DNA of 64,000 nt from Rhynchospora pubera. Taxonomy: Eukaryota > Streptophyta > Magnoliopsida > Poales > Cyperaceae. The translations under genes were made by a program, and so were the position numbers. Under the pieces are notes generated by a model. It did no database searches. It saw nothing but the letters and a program-made list of their open reading frames with translations, and was not told where the DNA came from. The DNA is taken from positions 172,369,955 through 172,433,954 of the forward strand of contig CM051462.1 of assembly GCA_028095005.1 (NCBI GenBank). The letters are read 5' to 3'. Within the stretch, counting starts at the first letter, position 1. Each line of letters starts with the position of its first letter. This document shows positions 49,201-61,250 of this stretch, piece by piece.

Positions 49201-51050
49201 CAATCCAGTCTGGAGGTAAAAGCTGACAATGTACAATTTGACCTGGATATGATGGAAGGATTAATCCATCGGCTACCTTAACCCGCTCACCTGCCCTATT
49301 ACGGAGGAAGAGGTTGCACGATCGGAGTTCCTGAAAATTACAAATGGATTTATATCATAATTTATTTTCAGATTTATCCAAACTCATTACTTGATAGGAA
49401 AAAGAAAAATAACCTGACAATCGCCAATCGGATACGGAGGCCTAAAGTTTTCGCCCATATCCATTTGGAATGCTGCATGTCTGGGCATTGCTGAGTCCAC
49501 CTCCACTGACAATGGTTGGGACGGCGGGGTCTGAAATTGCAATTGCTCCGCGGTCGGGATTGGAATTTGCACTCCCATCGAGGAAAACCAATCTTGCATC
49601 TTCCTAAAACATGCCTCAGTGGTCTCTTTGACCACCTTATCATATTGCTCCTGGCTCATGCCATTCTCTTTCAATTTATTCCTAGGCTCTCTGTCGTACT
49701 CATCTGTCAATTTGCTCCACGAAGAAGTTCCTCTCATTCTCCCTGGGTGTTCAGGCCTCCCGATCACCCGACTTAACACTTCTTTAGGCGGGATTGCACC
49801 GGAACTGATCTCTTGAGACATAGATCGTGCTCGTTTGAACGCTTCATGGGTTTCCTTATCCTCTTTTCTGATTTTGTAAGTTCCTTTTTTATCAGTAGCC
49901 ACAGCTCTTGCTCTGAAATATCTCTCGGCTCGAAGGAACCTAAAGTGATACCCGTTATAGCAACATCATCATCATCGGAATCACCTTCTGCAACAATTAT
50001 GTCGGTAGGTTGCCAAGTCAGCTGTGCTCCTCTGTAGCCATGGGATCCCATTCTGTGAGGCATGCGGAACTTCTCTCTTAACTCCTTCCCTGCCTTACTC
50101 TTTTGCTGAAATTCTTCGGTCTGTCTTTCAGAGCAAAATTCTTCCCACTGCTTGGGTGTGATTGGGTAATAGTCACATGGATTTTGAGGATTATTTGGAT
50201 CAGCATTAAGGATAAAATCCTCGTAGAGCGTATGCCTAAATTGTCTATGCTGATCACCCAAAGTTTTGAGGGTTTTCTTCTTTCCATCATCATTGTCGAT
50301 GTTGAACATTTCCTGAAATAAATTGGAAAAACATTCATAAGTTAGGATTCCCTTGAACATTTGACAAACTCTGGTTGCTATGAAAGAGATTGAGACAATG
50401 GCTTTAATTGACAAACTCTGGTTGCTATGAAACACCTTTTTTTATTTCTTTTGACACCAATTTAACAGTGACTGAATTTTTGTAAACAAGGAAAGGGACT
50501 TCAATTGAGGAAAACTATCATAAGTTATTTCAATCTGACTTCAGTTTAGCCCCATGTATTTATTTAGGAATTCACTTTTATTTCCTGACAAGTCCAACAA
50601 ACCCCATATGTTCCTTTAATTCATTTTTCTTGAATGCATATGCATTGACTATGTTTGAAAGAAGACTTTTCTTCTTTTTTTGTTAAACAGTGAGCTAATA
50701 AAGTCCTTAATTTCTATGAATGCACATGCACTGACTCTGTAATTTAATTGCGGAGAGTGGATTAGCTTTACCTTGATATCCATCCACAGGTCATTCTTCA
50801 ATTCTTTTGAAACTTTCTTCCAGCCCTTAATTGTAATTGGCACTCGATCCCTCACGAGATACCCGCAATATGTTGCGAAGTCATTGGCATCCTTACCTGT
50901 CGGAAGACCTTTTTTGTCAAAGGTAATCTTATAACTATGTCCTTGTTTTTTTTTCTTCCTAAATTTCTCCAATGAAGTCCGAGATCTTTTCTTCCCTTCC
51001 GTTTCTTCTTGGTCTCTTTCTTCTACTTCAGCAATTTGTTCTCCAGACAT
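46213..51050 (-). CDS. CACTA second gene: Transposase_24-like region plus Ulp1-like (C48) protease, one frameshift
   Basis: Nine exons fit GT-AG introns: 51050-50772, 50312-49414, 49330-49070, 48658-48348, 47956-47783, 47698-47585, 47113-47041, 46498-46400 and 46305-46213, about 767 codons. The N part is Lys-rich, then resembles Pfam Transposase_24 (HRMGSHGYRG, then RPEHPGRMRG). The C part resembles the SUMO-protease Ulp1: catalytic His in FHWVILV (47692-47694), Asp in HYVDSV, and the Gln and Cys in KQKGEIECGYF (Cys at 46469-46471). Exon 2 is 899 bp, one base short of phase or two over. The frame switches near 49930, between an ITLGS stretch and ERYFRARAV. All other exons join in phase. If functional, it would cleave ubiquitin-like conjugates, but its true role in transposons is unknown. 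Start chosen at the first ATG. Confidence 0.8.
47139..47366 (+). other. Plus-strand coding fragment inside a protease-gene intron, possibly captured
   Basis: 75 open codons ending in TGA, on the opposite strand to the element's genes and inside its intron 47114-47584. The composition is strongly coding-like (segments such as YYAKVSVVQG, LPKVRVKYAKKEYLEQ, FLAPEAFKWDDAE). Its left edge repeats a roughly 19-bp ATTTCCATATGATAATGT stretch also present at 47086-47105 in the adjoining exon, as seen when filler DNA is copied in during repair. I do not recognise the family. Confidence 0.5.
48690..48885. repeat. Local duplication in a protease-gene intron
   Basis: AATAGAATTGGAGACTTTGT, then CAGACTTTGTTT, then GACAGCTATTCACTTATTTT occur twice in series within the intron between 48659 and 49069. 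Non-coding. Confidence 0.8.
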
Positions 51051-51059
51051 GTCTATCAA

Positions 51060-52734
51060 ATGATAAATGATAAGAATTAGTAACTAAATAAACATGAAAG
51101 GACAGAATATGAGTAACTAAATAAACATGAAAGGACAAAATATTAGTAACTAAATAAACATGCTATATTGAAGTTGGCAAGTGCTAGTACTGAGGTGCAA
51201 CTAGTAGAATGAGATGCCAATAACAGCATATTAGTAAGGGGGTATCAATATTGACTCAATTTCTTAGTTGTACGGGTACCCCGAGAGAGAGAGAGGGAAT
51301 GCTCATATTATATTAGTAAGGGGGTATCAAATAAGAATGAGATGCCAACTAGTAGAATGAGATGCCAATAACAACATAATATGGATGTTTTCATAAGTAG
51401 CAATGATATTGAAAAATTCAATAAAAAAAAAATCTGAATTTGACAACTTGTTTTATGAATGAATTTGACAACCTACAAACTATCAGGTAGAAGCAAATAT
51501 CAACTTCATGCAGACAAAAAGAATGAAAAGAAAAATCAACTAATTTCCAGGATTAATCAGCCTCAAACAGAGAAAATTAGGCAACTCCATGCGGCATACA
51601 AATTAGGCAACTCAACTTCATGCAGAAAAAAAGAATGAAAAGAAAAATCAACTAATTTCCTTGATCTCTTTGATCTCTTCTCCTCTCTCCAAACAACAAG
51701 CAATGAGCTCATGTTTATTTAGTTGCACCTCAGTACTGACATAAGTTATAATAGTTGCAAGGGCCATCAATATTATGTTGTATTTTACAACCCATGTTGA
51801 GGAATTAAGATTCTGAGCTCATGTTCTTAGCTTATGTTCTTCTCTGTAATTCACATTTACTAGAATAGAGTAATTTTGTTTTTCAAATTAGATTAAAAAA
51901 CCAGACTCTAAATAAGATGAAAATGATAATAAAAATGTCGTGCCCCATTTTGTTTTTCACATTTACATCACATGCCGTGCCACTTATACTAGTTCCTCAA
52001 AATCCAGAAATATAAAAATCCAGAACAAATGGAATATAAAAATGATAATAAAAATCCAGAATTAGATAAAAATCCAACTAACAAAATCCAGAATTAAAAC
52101 TAACAAAAATGGAATATAAAAAATTAGATGAAATAAAGGAACAAACCGAGGGCAGTAGAGAGCGGCGGAGAGAGCAGGACTTGTGGCTGAGGGAGAGAGC
52201 GATGAAGAGAGCAGGACTTGTGGCTGAGGGAGAGAGCGGAGCAGAACTTGTGGCTGAGAGAGAGAGATGGGGGAGAGAGAGAGAGAGAGAGAGGAGAGGT
52301 TTGTGCTGAGAAAGAGAGGGGGGGTTTAATTGTGCGGCGGAGAGTGGAGGGGTTTGTGCTGAGAGAGAGAGGGGGGGTTTAATTGTGGCTGAGAGAGAGA
52401 GCGGCGGAGAGTTTGTGCCGAGAGAGAGAGAGAGAGAGCGGCGGAGAGTGAGGAATATAGCGGCGGATAGAGCGAGGGTTTGAGTTTTGAGCGCTAAGTT
52501 TCGGAGGAAATGGCGGATTGATCGAAAATTTACAGATAATGAGTGCCCGTTCGAAATTTTAGGAGAAATTTTGGGAGAGAGTTTGAGCGCCTGCTAGCTA
52601 AAAATTTTAGGACAACATCAACACCTTTGCCTCCTGTGATTTCATAAAAATTTATTAAAAATGTGAATTAATAAATTAATAAATTGTAGTAAAATTAATA
52701 AAATTAGTAAATTAATACATAATTAACTCACACA
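51060..52734. repeat. Spacer between the two CACTA genes, with short repeats and a GA-rich array
   Basis: AACTAAATAAACATGAAAGG is repeated in tandem near 51081-51165. AATGAAAAGAAAAATCAACT occurs at about 51522 and 51630. From about 52140 to 52480 the plus strand is a GAGAGAG/GGCGGAGAG array with GGGGGGTTTAATTGTG repeated. This is the presumed promoter side of the protease gene and the 3' side of the transposase gene. No gene supported; the plus ORF 52109-52309 is just the array. Confidence 0.7.
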
Positions 52735-55700
52735 TTAATCATGAAGTTTTCTTTTTTTCCGTCGTGTTCCAACTATCATATTTTCGATTTCTGGACGACG
52801 ATGACTTGTGCAAACCGGCGTTGATGTATCATCAATACCAGTAGAAAATGGAAGAATTTCTTCGAAGTGATCGTATGTTTCTTCGTCCATGACATCTCCA
52901 ACACCTACAATGCGTCTTTTACCTGAAATGACAACATGTCTTTTCTTATCGGCCGGATCTTGAATGTAGAAAACTTGCAGTACTTGTTTGTTTGCAAGTA
53001 TAAAAGGGTCTTCTTGATAAGCTCTTTGTTTGAAGTCAACGGTTGTGAATCCATTTTTGTCTTTTTTGACTCCACCGTGTCCGTTGTTGATCCATGCACA
53101 CTTGAATAACGGTATCATGAATTTCATGTAATTTAGTTCCCATATCTCCTCAATCCATCCGTAATATGTATTAGTACTTCCGTTATTATCACTAATAGCT
53201 ACAACTATGACTCCACTATTTTGCACGGTGCTTTTACCATCTTGTTTTTTGGTATAAAAGGAAAATCCATTCAAGTCATATCCTTGATAAGTTTCGACAA
53301 CCGCCGAAGGACCTTTTGATAACCATTTCACGGTTTCATCGACATCTTGCTTGTTTAACAATTGGGACTCTACTTTTTCTTCAAACAATTGCTCAAAATT
53401 CAAATTGTGCATTCTGTTAATCACATTTTCATCGAAAGACGGATGCTGTTCATGCAATTCGGCTATATGCTCACTTATGTAAGGTGCCACGATGGCAAGG
53501 TGTTGGAGGATTTTAAAATGCGCTTTTGTTCTCAATTCAATCCCCGGTCTGAAACTGCTAGCTCCAATTGTACCTTTTCCTTCAAGTCTACCTTCGTGTC
53601 GAGACTTTGGAAGCCCGATAGGTTGGACATCTTCTAAATAATCGTTGTAGTACTCAATAACCTACTCGGCAACATATCCTTCCACTATACTTCCTTCGGG
53701 TTTAGATCGGCTACGGACAAGCCCCTTCAATTGACCCATTGCTCTTTCAAAAGGATACATGTACCGTAAAAATACTGGACCACACATTTTGATCTCCCTA
53801 ACCAAATGTACGGTTAAATGCACCATTGAGTAAAAAAATGACGGCGGAAAGTACATCTCGAGCTCACAGAGGGTCAATATAACATCGTCCTGTAACTTGT
53901 TCAATTTTTTTGGATCGATCACCTTAGAGCAAATTTCATTGAAAAAATAGCACAACTTAGTGATAGTTTTCCTGACTTCTTGACCGAGAACTCCTCGAAT
54001 TGCGACCGGGAGTAACTGGGTTAGTAAGACGTGATAATCATGCGACTTCATTCCAATTAATTTGCTCTCCTTAATGGACACCTTTGTTGATATATTAGAG
54101 GAATAACCCGAAGGAACCTTTATTGACTTTAGGCATTCTAACAAACTTTTTTTTTCTTCCTTTGATAAATTAAATTGTGCTGCAGGTAGCGAAACTCGGG
54201 TTTGACTCTCTTCATTTACCGCTAACTCCGTTCGAATTCCCATTGCAACCATGTCTTTCCTCGCATTCACACTATCTTTGGTTTTTCCTTGAATTTCCAA
54301 CAAGCAACCAACTAAAGCTTCACATATATTCTTGATTATGTGCATCGATCACATCTAGGCAATGCCTAACCTCCAAAATCTTCCAATATTCAAGCTTCCA
54401 AAATATAGACTTTTTCTTCCATATTCCCTTCGGAATCTCCTTTACAAATTTCTTACCAAACTTAACATTTATGTCCTTTACTTGTTCATATACTCCTTTC
54501 CCAGATAACGGAATTGGGGCCCTACCTGTCTCCACTGTTCCGTCAAATTTTTCCTTGTCTAGTCGGTAAGGATGATTGCGGTTCTTAAGAAACCTGCGGT
54601 GTCCCAAATAAATATTTTTCCTACATTTTTTCAGATAAATAGAATGTGTATTCTCCCTGCAAATAGGACATGCTTTTGCTCATTTATTCCTATACCCCGA
54701 TAAGTTACCGTATGCAGAAAAATCATTAATTTGCAAAATATCATGACACGGAGTTTGTGTTAGAAAGTGTGCTAATTTTCATTTTTATGCTAATTACCAA
54801 TTAATTAACCAAGCAAACATAGCACACACAAGATCTAGTACACAAGCTATTCAAACACACGAGAAAAAGGGAAAATCGATACCTCCCACGAAATCGTATT
54901 CGCGGGGCTCGATCCTACGGCATGGGAATCGATGGGGTGCTCTCCTTCGCCTCCTCCTCCGTTGATGGCCGCCTCGAGTCCACCTAGAGGATTAACCAAT
55001 CTCTTCTACCCTTGTGCTAGCAAGAGGAAGAGGAATGTCTAATCCCAAGGTATGCTCTCTTCTATTCAATTAGCCCTTTTAATTGGTGGAGAGAGTTTGT
55101 GCTCAACTCATGAGCTTGAGGTAGAAGAAAGGAGAGGAAGAGTAAAGAAAATTCTGAAATTTTCTTTCTTCCTTTGGGAATTTCGGCCATAGAGAGGAGA
55201 GGTGAGAGAAGATGGAAAGGAGGCTAGGGTTTCCCTCAAAATGAACCCCTATATATAGACCTCATGACCTAGTCTCTACCAACCTTTCACTTGGACAAAA
55301 TTGCCCCTTCTTGGCCGAAAATTTAAGTGGGCTTTAAGCCTTAGCTTAGCCCATTTAACCATTCCATTTATTACTCCTTTCAATTGACCTCAAATTGGGC
55401 TTTTATTTAACTAATTAAATAATGACCCAATAGCTCAATTAATTTAAATGAGTTGAACATAATCAATTATTAACTCATTAATAATTAATTTGGGATTAGC
55501 ATATGCATTGATTTATTTCTATATGATCCCTTTGACTTAATTAATTATAACGGTCCACAACGCTATACAATTAATTAATCAAACTATCATATTTTCGCAA
55601 TACGCACTGTTGCGAATAAATAATGCACTGTTTGGTTAAAGCTCTATTTGTGTGACCCTTTGAGGATTTATGCTATGTTGGACATGGAATTAAATCGTTA

Positions 55701-57820
55701 TTTAATTCCAATAATCATAAGCGGTATCTAGCAACACGTTATGATTCCCAATTCGCATAAATAGTGTACTGCTACAGTATTTAAATCCTGCATAAGAGAA
55801 TAATCAGTTTCTCTATTTTGATTCTTATGTCTCACGATATCATCGTATAATCCAAGATAGGAATGTGTCATTCTTGCAGATTATACGTTTCTTGATCTAG
55901 AGATAATTGTATAAAGTTGCATGCAAACAATCTATCTCCATCAAGGGGCCCAAACAGATATCGTCACTCACTAAGTGAATTAATGAGGGACATACGGTTT
56001 TCTTGATGATTAACTTTTCCCCGCACAATTCAAGAGAACATAAATAAAGTCCGTATAGCAGCCCTTATCGGGAATCAGCGGTAGACAGTATTTATTGAAC
56101 CTATCCTCATGTGGAAAAGATAAACATCTCAAACTTAGAACCAAAATCACAACGAAATAAACAATGACACATAACACAATCCATATGTTTATTTCGATGG
56201 GTCAAGTCCTGTGCTATGTTCCATAACATACACATATGCAACTAAGTTGGTAACTCTTTACCTATGATTAGTAGAACTTAATCATCACTTAACTTGCATA
56301 CTAATCTTTTATGATAATTAATGTTCCTTGTTAATTATCAAGATTATGGACCGTTTAGATTTATTATTGTCATTCTAAAGAATGATCAACAGAGATCTAC
56401 AATTCAGATCCTCAACCTGAATGATCTGTCAATAATAAACCTAGGAACAGATGATAAAATCTCATCCAAAACATAAACTAATAATTAAGTCATTAAATTA
56501 TTGACTTCTAGGACATAACTCTAACAGTTTGAACTCTGTTCTAGAGTGTGTATCAAATATTTTTACTCCCTCACGCCACAATTTATCAAGGTCATCTATT
56601 AATGGAGCCAAGTACACATCTATATCATTACCTGGTTGTTTGGGACCAGAAATCAACAAGGGCATCATCATGTATCTCATTTTCATACATAACCAGTGAG
56701 GAAGGTTGTAAATACACAATAAGACTGGCCACATAGTCGTACGATTACTCATGTTGCCGTAAGGATTCATCCCATCTGTGCATAATCCCAATCTCAAATT
56801 TCTAGATTCACTGCCGAAATCTTCAAATTCTCTGTCTATATTCCTCCAATCTGGTGAGTCTACGGGATGTCGGAGCATTTCGTCGCCTCTTTTCCTACAG
56901 TCTGTATGCCATCTTAACAGTTTTGCATCCTTTGCATTAGAAAAGAGCCGCTGAAATCTTGGTATTATCGGCAGATAAAACACCACTTTCGCAGCTGGAC
57001 CCTTTTTCCCATTATCAATCTGATCGTCTCTCGGTTTATATCGTGATGCGTTACACTTTGGACATTTATCCAGATTTCCGTACTCATTACGGAATAATAC
57101 ACAATCATTTGGACATGAATGAATTCTTTCTACTTCTATTTTCAAAGGGCATAACAATTTTTTGGCCGTATAAATTGAATCCGGCAACTCATTATTTTTA
57201 GGAAGCAAAAGTTCACGCAAAAGTTTGAGCAAAGATGTGAAACTGGCATCACTCCATCCATTTTTGGCTTTCAGATTAAACAATCTGAAAACATCATTAA
57301 GTTTTGACAATTCACAATCGGGATATAACTTTATCTTATCTGCTTCTCGCAACATACCAAAAATTTCAACATTATCAACAAAATCTTCATCTACATTATT
57401 CACTATTTCATTCAAATCATCATTACATTGTGTATTGTCTACATTTTCAAATACATTAGTATTCAAATTTTCTACATTTGCACCATCCAATTAATTATCA
57501 TCATCCGATAATACATTTCCTTCATCACACTGTAAGTTCAACACATTTGTACTAGTCCCAACATATAAAGATTCATCCTTAGTCTCTCCATGACGTGTCC
57601 AACGGGTATATCCGGGCTGAAATCCATACATAAGCAAATGACCTCTCACTTCTTCAAAATTAGTCCAGCATCTCAAATTCTGACAATCACTACAAGGACA
57701 ACGCAGTTTATGATAGCCCGTCAATTTCAAATTCTCTTTAGCAAAAATCATAAATTCTTCAAGTCCATTAAGAAATTTAACCGAGAGCCGATTATTTGTG
57801 TACATCCACGTCCGATCCAT
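52735..57820 (-). pseudogene. TNP2-type CACTA transposase, disrupted
   Basis: Domains in order: transposase-associated N region (57820-57494, starting MDRTWMY with a CPCSDC site), TNP2 transposase core (57490-56532, including NEYGNLDKCPKC and GLCTDGMNP), a continuation after the solo LTR (54752-54350), a DUF4218-like part (54345-53665) and a DUF4216-like part (to 52735). Lesions: in-frame TAA at 57491-57493, solo LTR insertion at 54758-56526, a one-base loss near 54735, TGA at 54680-54682 where the family has Trp, a 4-base gain near 54347, and TAG at 53662-53664 where Glu is expected. It normally cuts the CACTA ends. This copy cannot make a full protein. Confidence 0.93.
54758..56526 (-). mobile_element. 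Solo Copia LTR inserted in the transposase
   Basis: 1769 bp, ends TGTTAG and CTAACA on the plus strand, flanked by GTTTG at 54753-54757 and 56527-56531. Reverse-complemented, it is similar throughout to the LTRs of the complete element. The sequence on both sides continues the transposase frame, which fixes the insertion point. Confidence 0.95.
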
Positions 57821-58720
57821 CTGAACAATAAAATGTATGGAAATGGTCAGGATTTAGGGTTATTAGGCTATTTATCACATCAAGTTTTCTTGTCGGTTAC
57901 CATCCTAGCCCGCTCTTTGGATACTCTGTCTCATTAGCGAGCGTACGTTAGATGCAATGTGTTGTGTGAGAAAAATTCGGCAGCATTTCCCCTCATGTTC
58001 CCTAGATACGCCAACACAAAATTGCTCGTGCGTACGTATCCGTGGTGACATAAGGGAAAATACCGTCGAATTTTTCTCACACAACACATTGCATCTAACG
58101 TACAACTCGCTGTCCTAAATGAGACAGATCGTATCCAAAGAGCAGTACTCCCGACCGGGAGTACTATCCGAGATTAATCCCTAATGGATTAATCTCGGAC
58201 GGGCAATGACCTAAATTCGGTATTATTCCGGTATTTTGGTCCTATATGACAATACATGTAATTAACATGCAAATGCAATTAATGCATAATTAATTGGGTG
58301 TGAAAAATGAAAATAAATAGATAAAATTATAGAAATATACCTTCAATCTATAATTTGTAGGTCTTGTCTCTTTCAATTAGGTCTGAAATTATGACAAAAA
58401 TTACAAAAAAAATCACTAATTTAATCAAAAATTAAGATAAAATCGAAATAAAAAAGAAAAATTAGAGAAATATCAAATATTTACTTAAATTTATTTTTTT
58501 TACCTTACATCGGCTCTCCATCCTTTTCTCTTTCTATTTCTTATTTTTTCAGAATTTTAGGATATTTTTTGGTATTTTTTTTAAGAAGTGGCTATGGAAT
58601 ATTAATGAAGAATTTAATGAAGAAGAGAAAATTGGTTGAGGCGGCTGGATCAACTTGGCACTTGTCAAATGAGGAGAGGGGGAGAGATTGCGCCAGACCT
58701 AATTCGCACAAATAAAGACG
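57821..58720. other. CACTA transposase 5' region with a hairpin cluster
   Basis: No gene. Three inverted repeats follow one another: arms of about 80 bp at 57912-57992 and about 58055-58143, a 22-bp near-perfect palindrome at 58144-58165, and a 14-bp stem with a 5-base loop at 58167-58199. The rest to 58720 is AT-rich. It lies just upstream of the minus-strand transposase ATG. Confidence 0.8.
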
Positions 58721-59003
58721 GTTCTTTGATAAAAATCGTTGCTAAGGATATAAAGACGGTTCTTTAGTAAAAACCGTTGTTAACTAAAAATATAAAGAAA
58801 TACGGTTAATACAAAAAACCGTCTCTGTATGGACCTGACAGATTGTATGCCTTCTAAGCCGGGAAAGGGGAGACGGTTTTTATGTAAAAACCGTTTGTAT
58901 TTGTTGGTCTGATTTTTTTCTCTCTCTTACCATAGATTTTGAAACGGTTTTTGAAAAAACCGTCTTTAATTATCCGTTGCAAAAGAGCTATTTTCTGGTA
59001 GTG
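58721..59003. repeat. CACTA right TIR and subterminal repeats
   Basis: Units such as AAAGACGGTTCTTT, AAAAACCGTTG, GACGGTTTTTATG and AAAAAACCGTCTTT are packed in the last 280 bp, ending TGGTAGTG. Confidence 0.88.
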
Positions 59004-59100
59004 TCACGTCATTCTATTTGTCTTATTTTATTTATTTATATATTATCACTAGCGGCCTACTTAATCTAGATATTGCTACATATATAGCTAGCTGTTTATA

Positions 59101-59250
59101 GTCTGCGTTTGGATTGTTGGAAGAAAGAAGAAGAAGAAGGAAGAAGAAGAAGAAAAAAAAATATAAATAATCCAAACTCTTCACAAAATTACACACTTCC
59201 CAATATTTCTTCCCACTTCTTCCCTTCTTCCCTTCTTCCCACACGCATCC
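59101..59250. mobile_element. MITE, GTTTGGAT family copy 5
   Basis: Starts GTCTGCGTTTGGAT and contains AATCCAAACTCTTCACAAAA. Flanked by ATA at 59098-59100 and 59251-59253. The right end is shortened (GCATCC). Confidence 0.65.
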
Positions 59251-59253
59251 ATA

Positions 59254-59614
59254 GTTCTGGCATGTCTTATTCTTGACACAGTTTGTTACTTTAATATTGC
59301 AACTTGTTTGGTGTGCATTTTGGGATTTTTGACGGTTTTTCAAATAATAATTCGTCCCCAAATGCCCCTCTCAAGAAAAAGAAAGATTTTTTTTTCTTAT
59401 GTTCTATATATACATATTTGGTGGATTTCATTTGGTGATTGCACTTTCAAGGCACTTTGAAGTGAGAGGTCGCACGTTCGAAATTCGGTTGAAGGATCAT
59501 TTATAGACATTTAATTTAAAAATAAGTTAGGAGGATTGATCTCCAATTTATCTTTAAAAAAATAAATAATTATCTCATCAACACCAGATATCTATGTCTA
59601 TATTATTTATTAAA
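59254..59614. other. Short intergenic stretch
   Basis: No feature recognised. Confidence 0.4.
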
Positions 59615-61208
59615 ACGGGGGTGATAAGGATCATCCTCGTATTTCATCATCCCCATCATCCCCAGCGATACTTCATTAATAACAGACGCGTTTTTTAAAA
59701 ATGGAAAAAAAATTCTCATCCCCATCCAGCGATATCACATCCCTCTTTCCTTTTTGTTCTCTCTGTCCCTCTGTACCCAGCGATATCCCTCTGTTTTTCT
59801 ACCTCCCTTTCACATTAACTACAACAACAACAATTACTAATACTAACTACAACAGTTAGTATCCGAACTACAACATTTACCCATATTAACTTCAACAGTT
59901 GATATCTGAGCTACAACAATTACTAATACTAACTACAACAGTTAGTATTCGGACTACAACAATTATTCATATTAACTTCAACATTTAGTATTCGAACTAT
60001 ATCAATTAATCATATTAACTTCAATAGTTAGTATCCGAACTGCAACTGTTGAAGTTAATATATATAACTGTTACAGTTATATATGCCAACTTCAACAATT
60101 TAAATATGCCAACTTCAACTATTACCTTCAACATTTAAATATGCCAATTTCAACAATTACGACATTAGCTTCAACTTATGAATATTAATTTCAACGGGTT
60201 ATAAAGTGTGTGAGAAGGGCAGGGGGAGGGTGGGGGCGAGGGGGAGGGGGGAGCGTATGCGGGAGGGGTGGGGCGGGGGAGTAGCGTACGCATAGAAACG
60301 TGTTTTCTGAATTTTCGAAAATGAAAGAGAGAATTTCAAACACGTTTTCTAAAAATGGAAAAAAAAGAACACGTTTTCTAAAGGATGGTGGGGATGTTAC
60401 AAATGTTGGATGATACTAATCAACTCCATTTATTAAAATCCGTGACATTTTTTCTCTATTTTGGACCGCTTTTTTGCATTTTTTTTTAATAGTTTTTTAG
60501 TTAAAACCGGAATATCTATATTCAAAATTGCTTTCCGTCATTCCCTTGTTCCATCATTCTCATCACCCCCTACAGACGCATTAATTTTTTTCATTTTTAG
60601 AAAACGCGTTAATAACTTCTCTTTTATTTTCGAATGTCCAGAGGATGAGAAGATGAGCGCCAGGGATAAGGATAGAGCGAATCAAATGGGAGGGAGAGGA
60701 AAAGAGGAGGAAGGGAGCGAAATAGAGAGAGATAGAGGGGATGAGTCCCATGGGATGATTTATTAATTAGAACAATTATATATCTAAATAGAACAGTTTT
60801 ATATATTAACCAGAACAATTACTATATTAAATAGAATAGTTATATATATTAAGTAGAACAATTATATGTATTGACTAGAACAGTTGTTATATTAAATAGG
60901 ATAGTTATATATATTAACTAGAACAGTTATATGTACTAAGTAGAACAGTTACTATATTAAATAGAATATTTGTTCTTAGAACTAAAACAATTAGGGAGGA
61001 AGGGGGTGGGACAGGAAGGGACGAAGGGAGGAGGAAGGGGAGGGAGCAAAACAGAGGGGAGGAGAGATGAGTGCTGAATTAAATTCCAGAAATAAAAATG
61101 TGAGGATGAGTTACGCATGATTTTCTAGAAATGAAAAAAAAAAGGAAAACACGTCTCTGGGGGATGATGGGGACGATGGATTTTGGGAATGATCCTTATC
61201 AACCCCGT
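59615..61208. mobile_element. Repeat-rich TIR element, class unknown
   Basis: The left end reads ACGGGGGTGATAAGGATCAT and the right end, inverted, ACGGGGTTGATAAGGATCAT. The inside is mostly short repeats: ACTACAACAGTTAGTAT units (59818-60060) and TAGAACAATTATAT/AGAACAGTTA units (60765-60990), with G-rich AGGGGGAGGG tracts near 60215-60280 and 61000-61060. No transposase. The ORF 60461-60766 has no domain. The target duplication is not clear. Confidence 0.6.
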
Positions 61209-61250
61209 ATCTATATTGGGGTCTTTTGGATCGCTTAGGAATAAGAGGAA

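Larger units (their letters stand above)
45150..59003 (-). mobile_element. Complete CACTA (En/Spm) transposon, 13.85 kb, defective
   Basis: The left end begins CACTACCTGA and the right end, reverse-complemented, begins CACTACCAGA; TTTTGCAACGG follows in both. The 3-bp duplication TCA flanks it (45147-45149, 59004-59006), as expected of CACTA. Both subterminal regions hold many GACGGTTTTT/AAAAACCGTC repeats in both orientations. Inside, on the minus strand, are a TNP2-type transposase (57820-52735, broken) and a protease-bearing second gene (51050-46213). A solo Copia LTR (54758-56526) sits in the transposase. The ends are intact, so it could be moved if a related transposase is supplied; that is inference. 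Confidence 0.95.

Noticed and set aside
52109..52309. Arg/Glu-rich plus ORF
   Set aside because: Direct translation of the GAGAGAG array.
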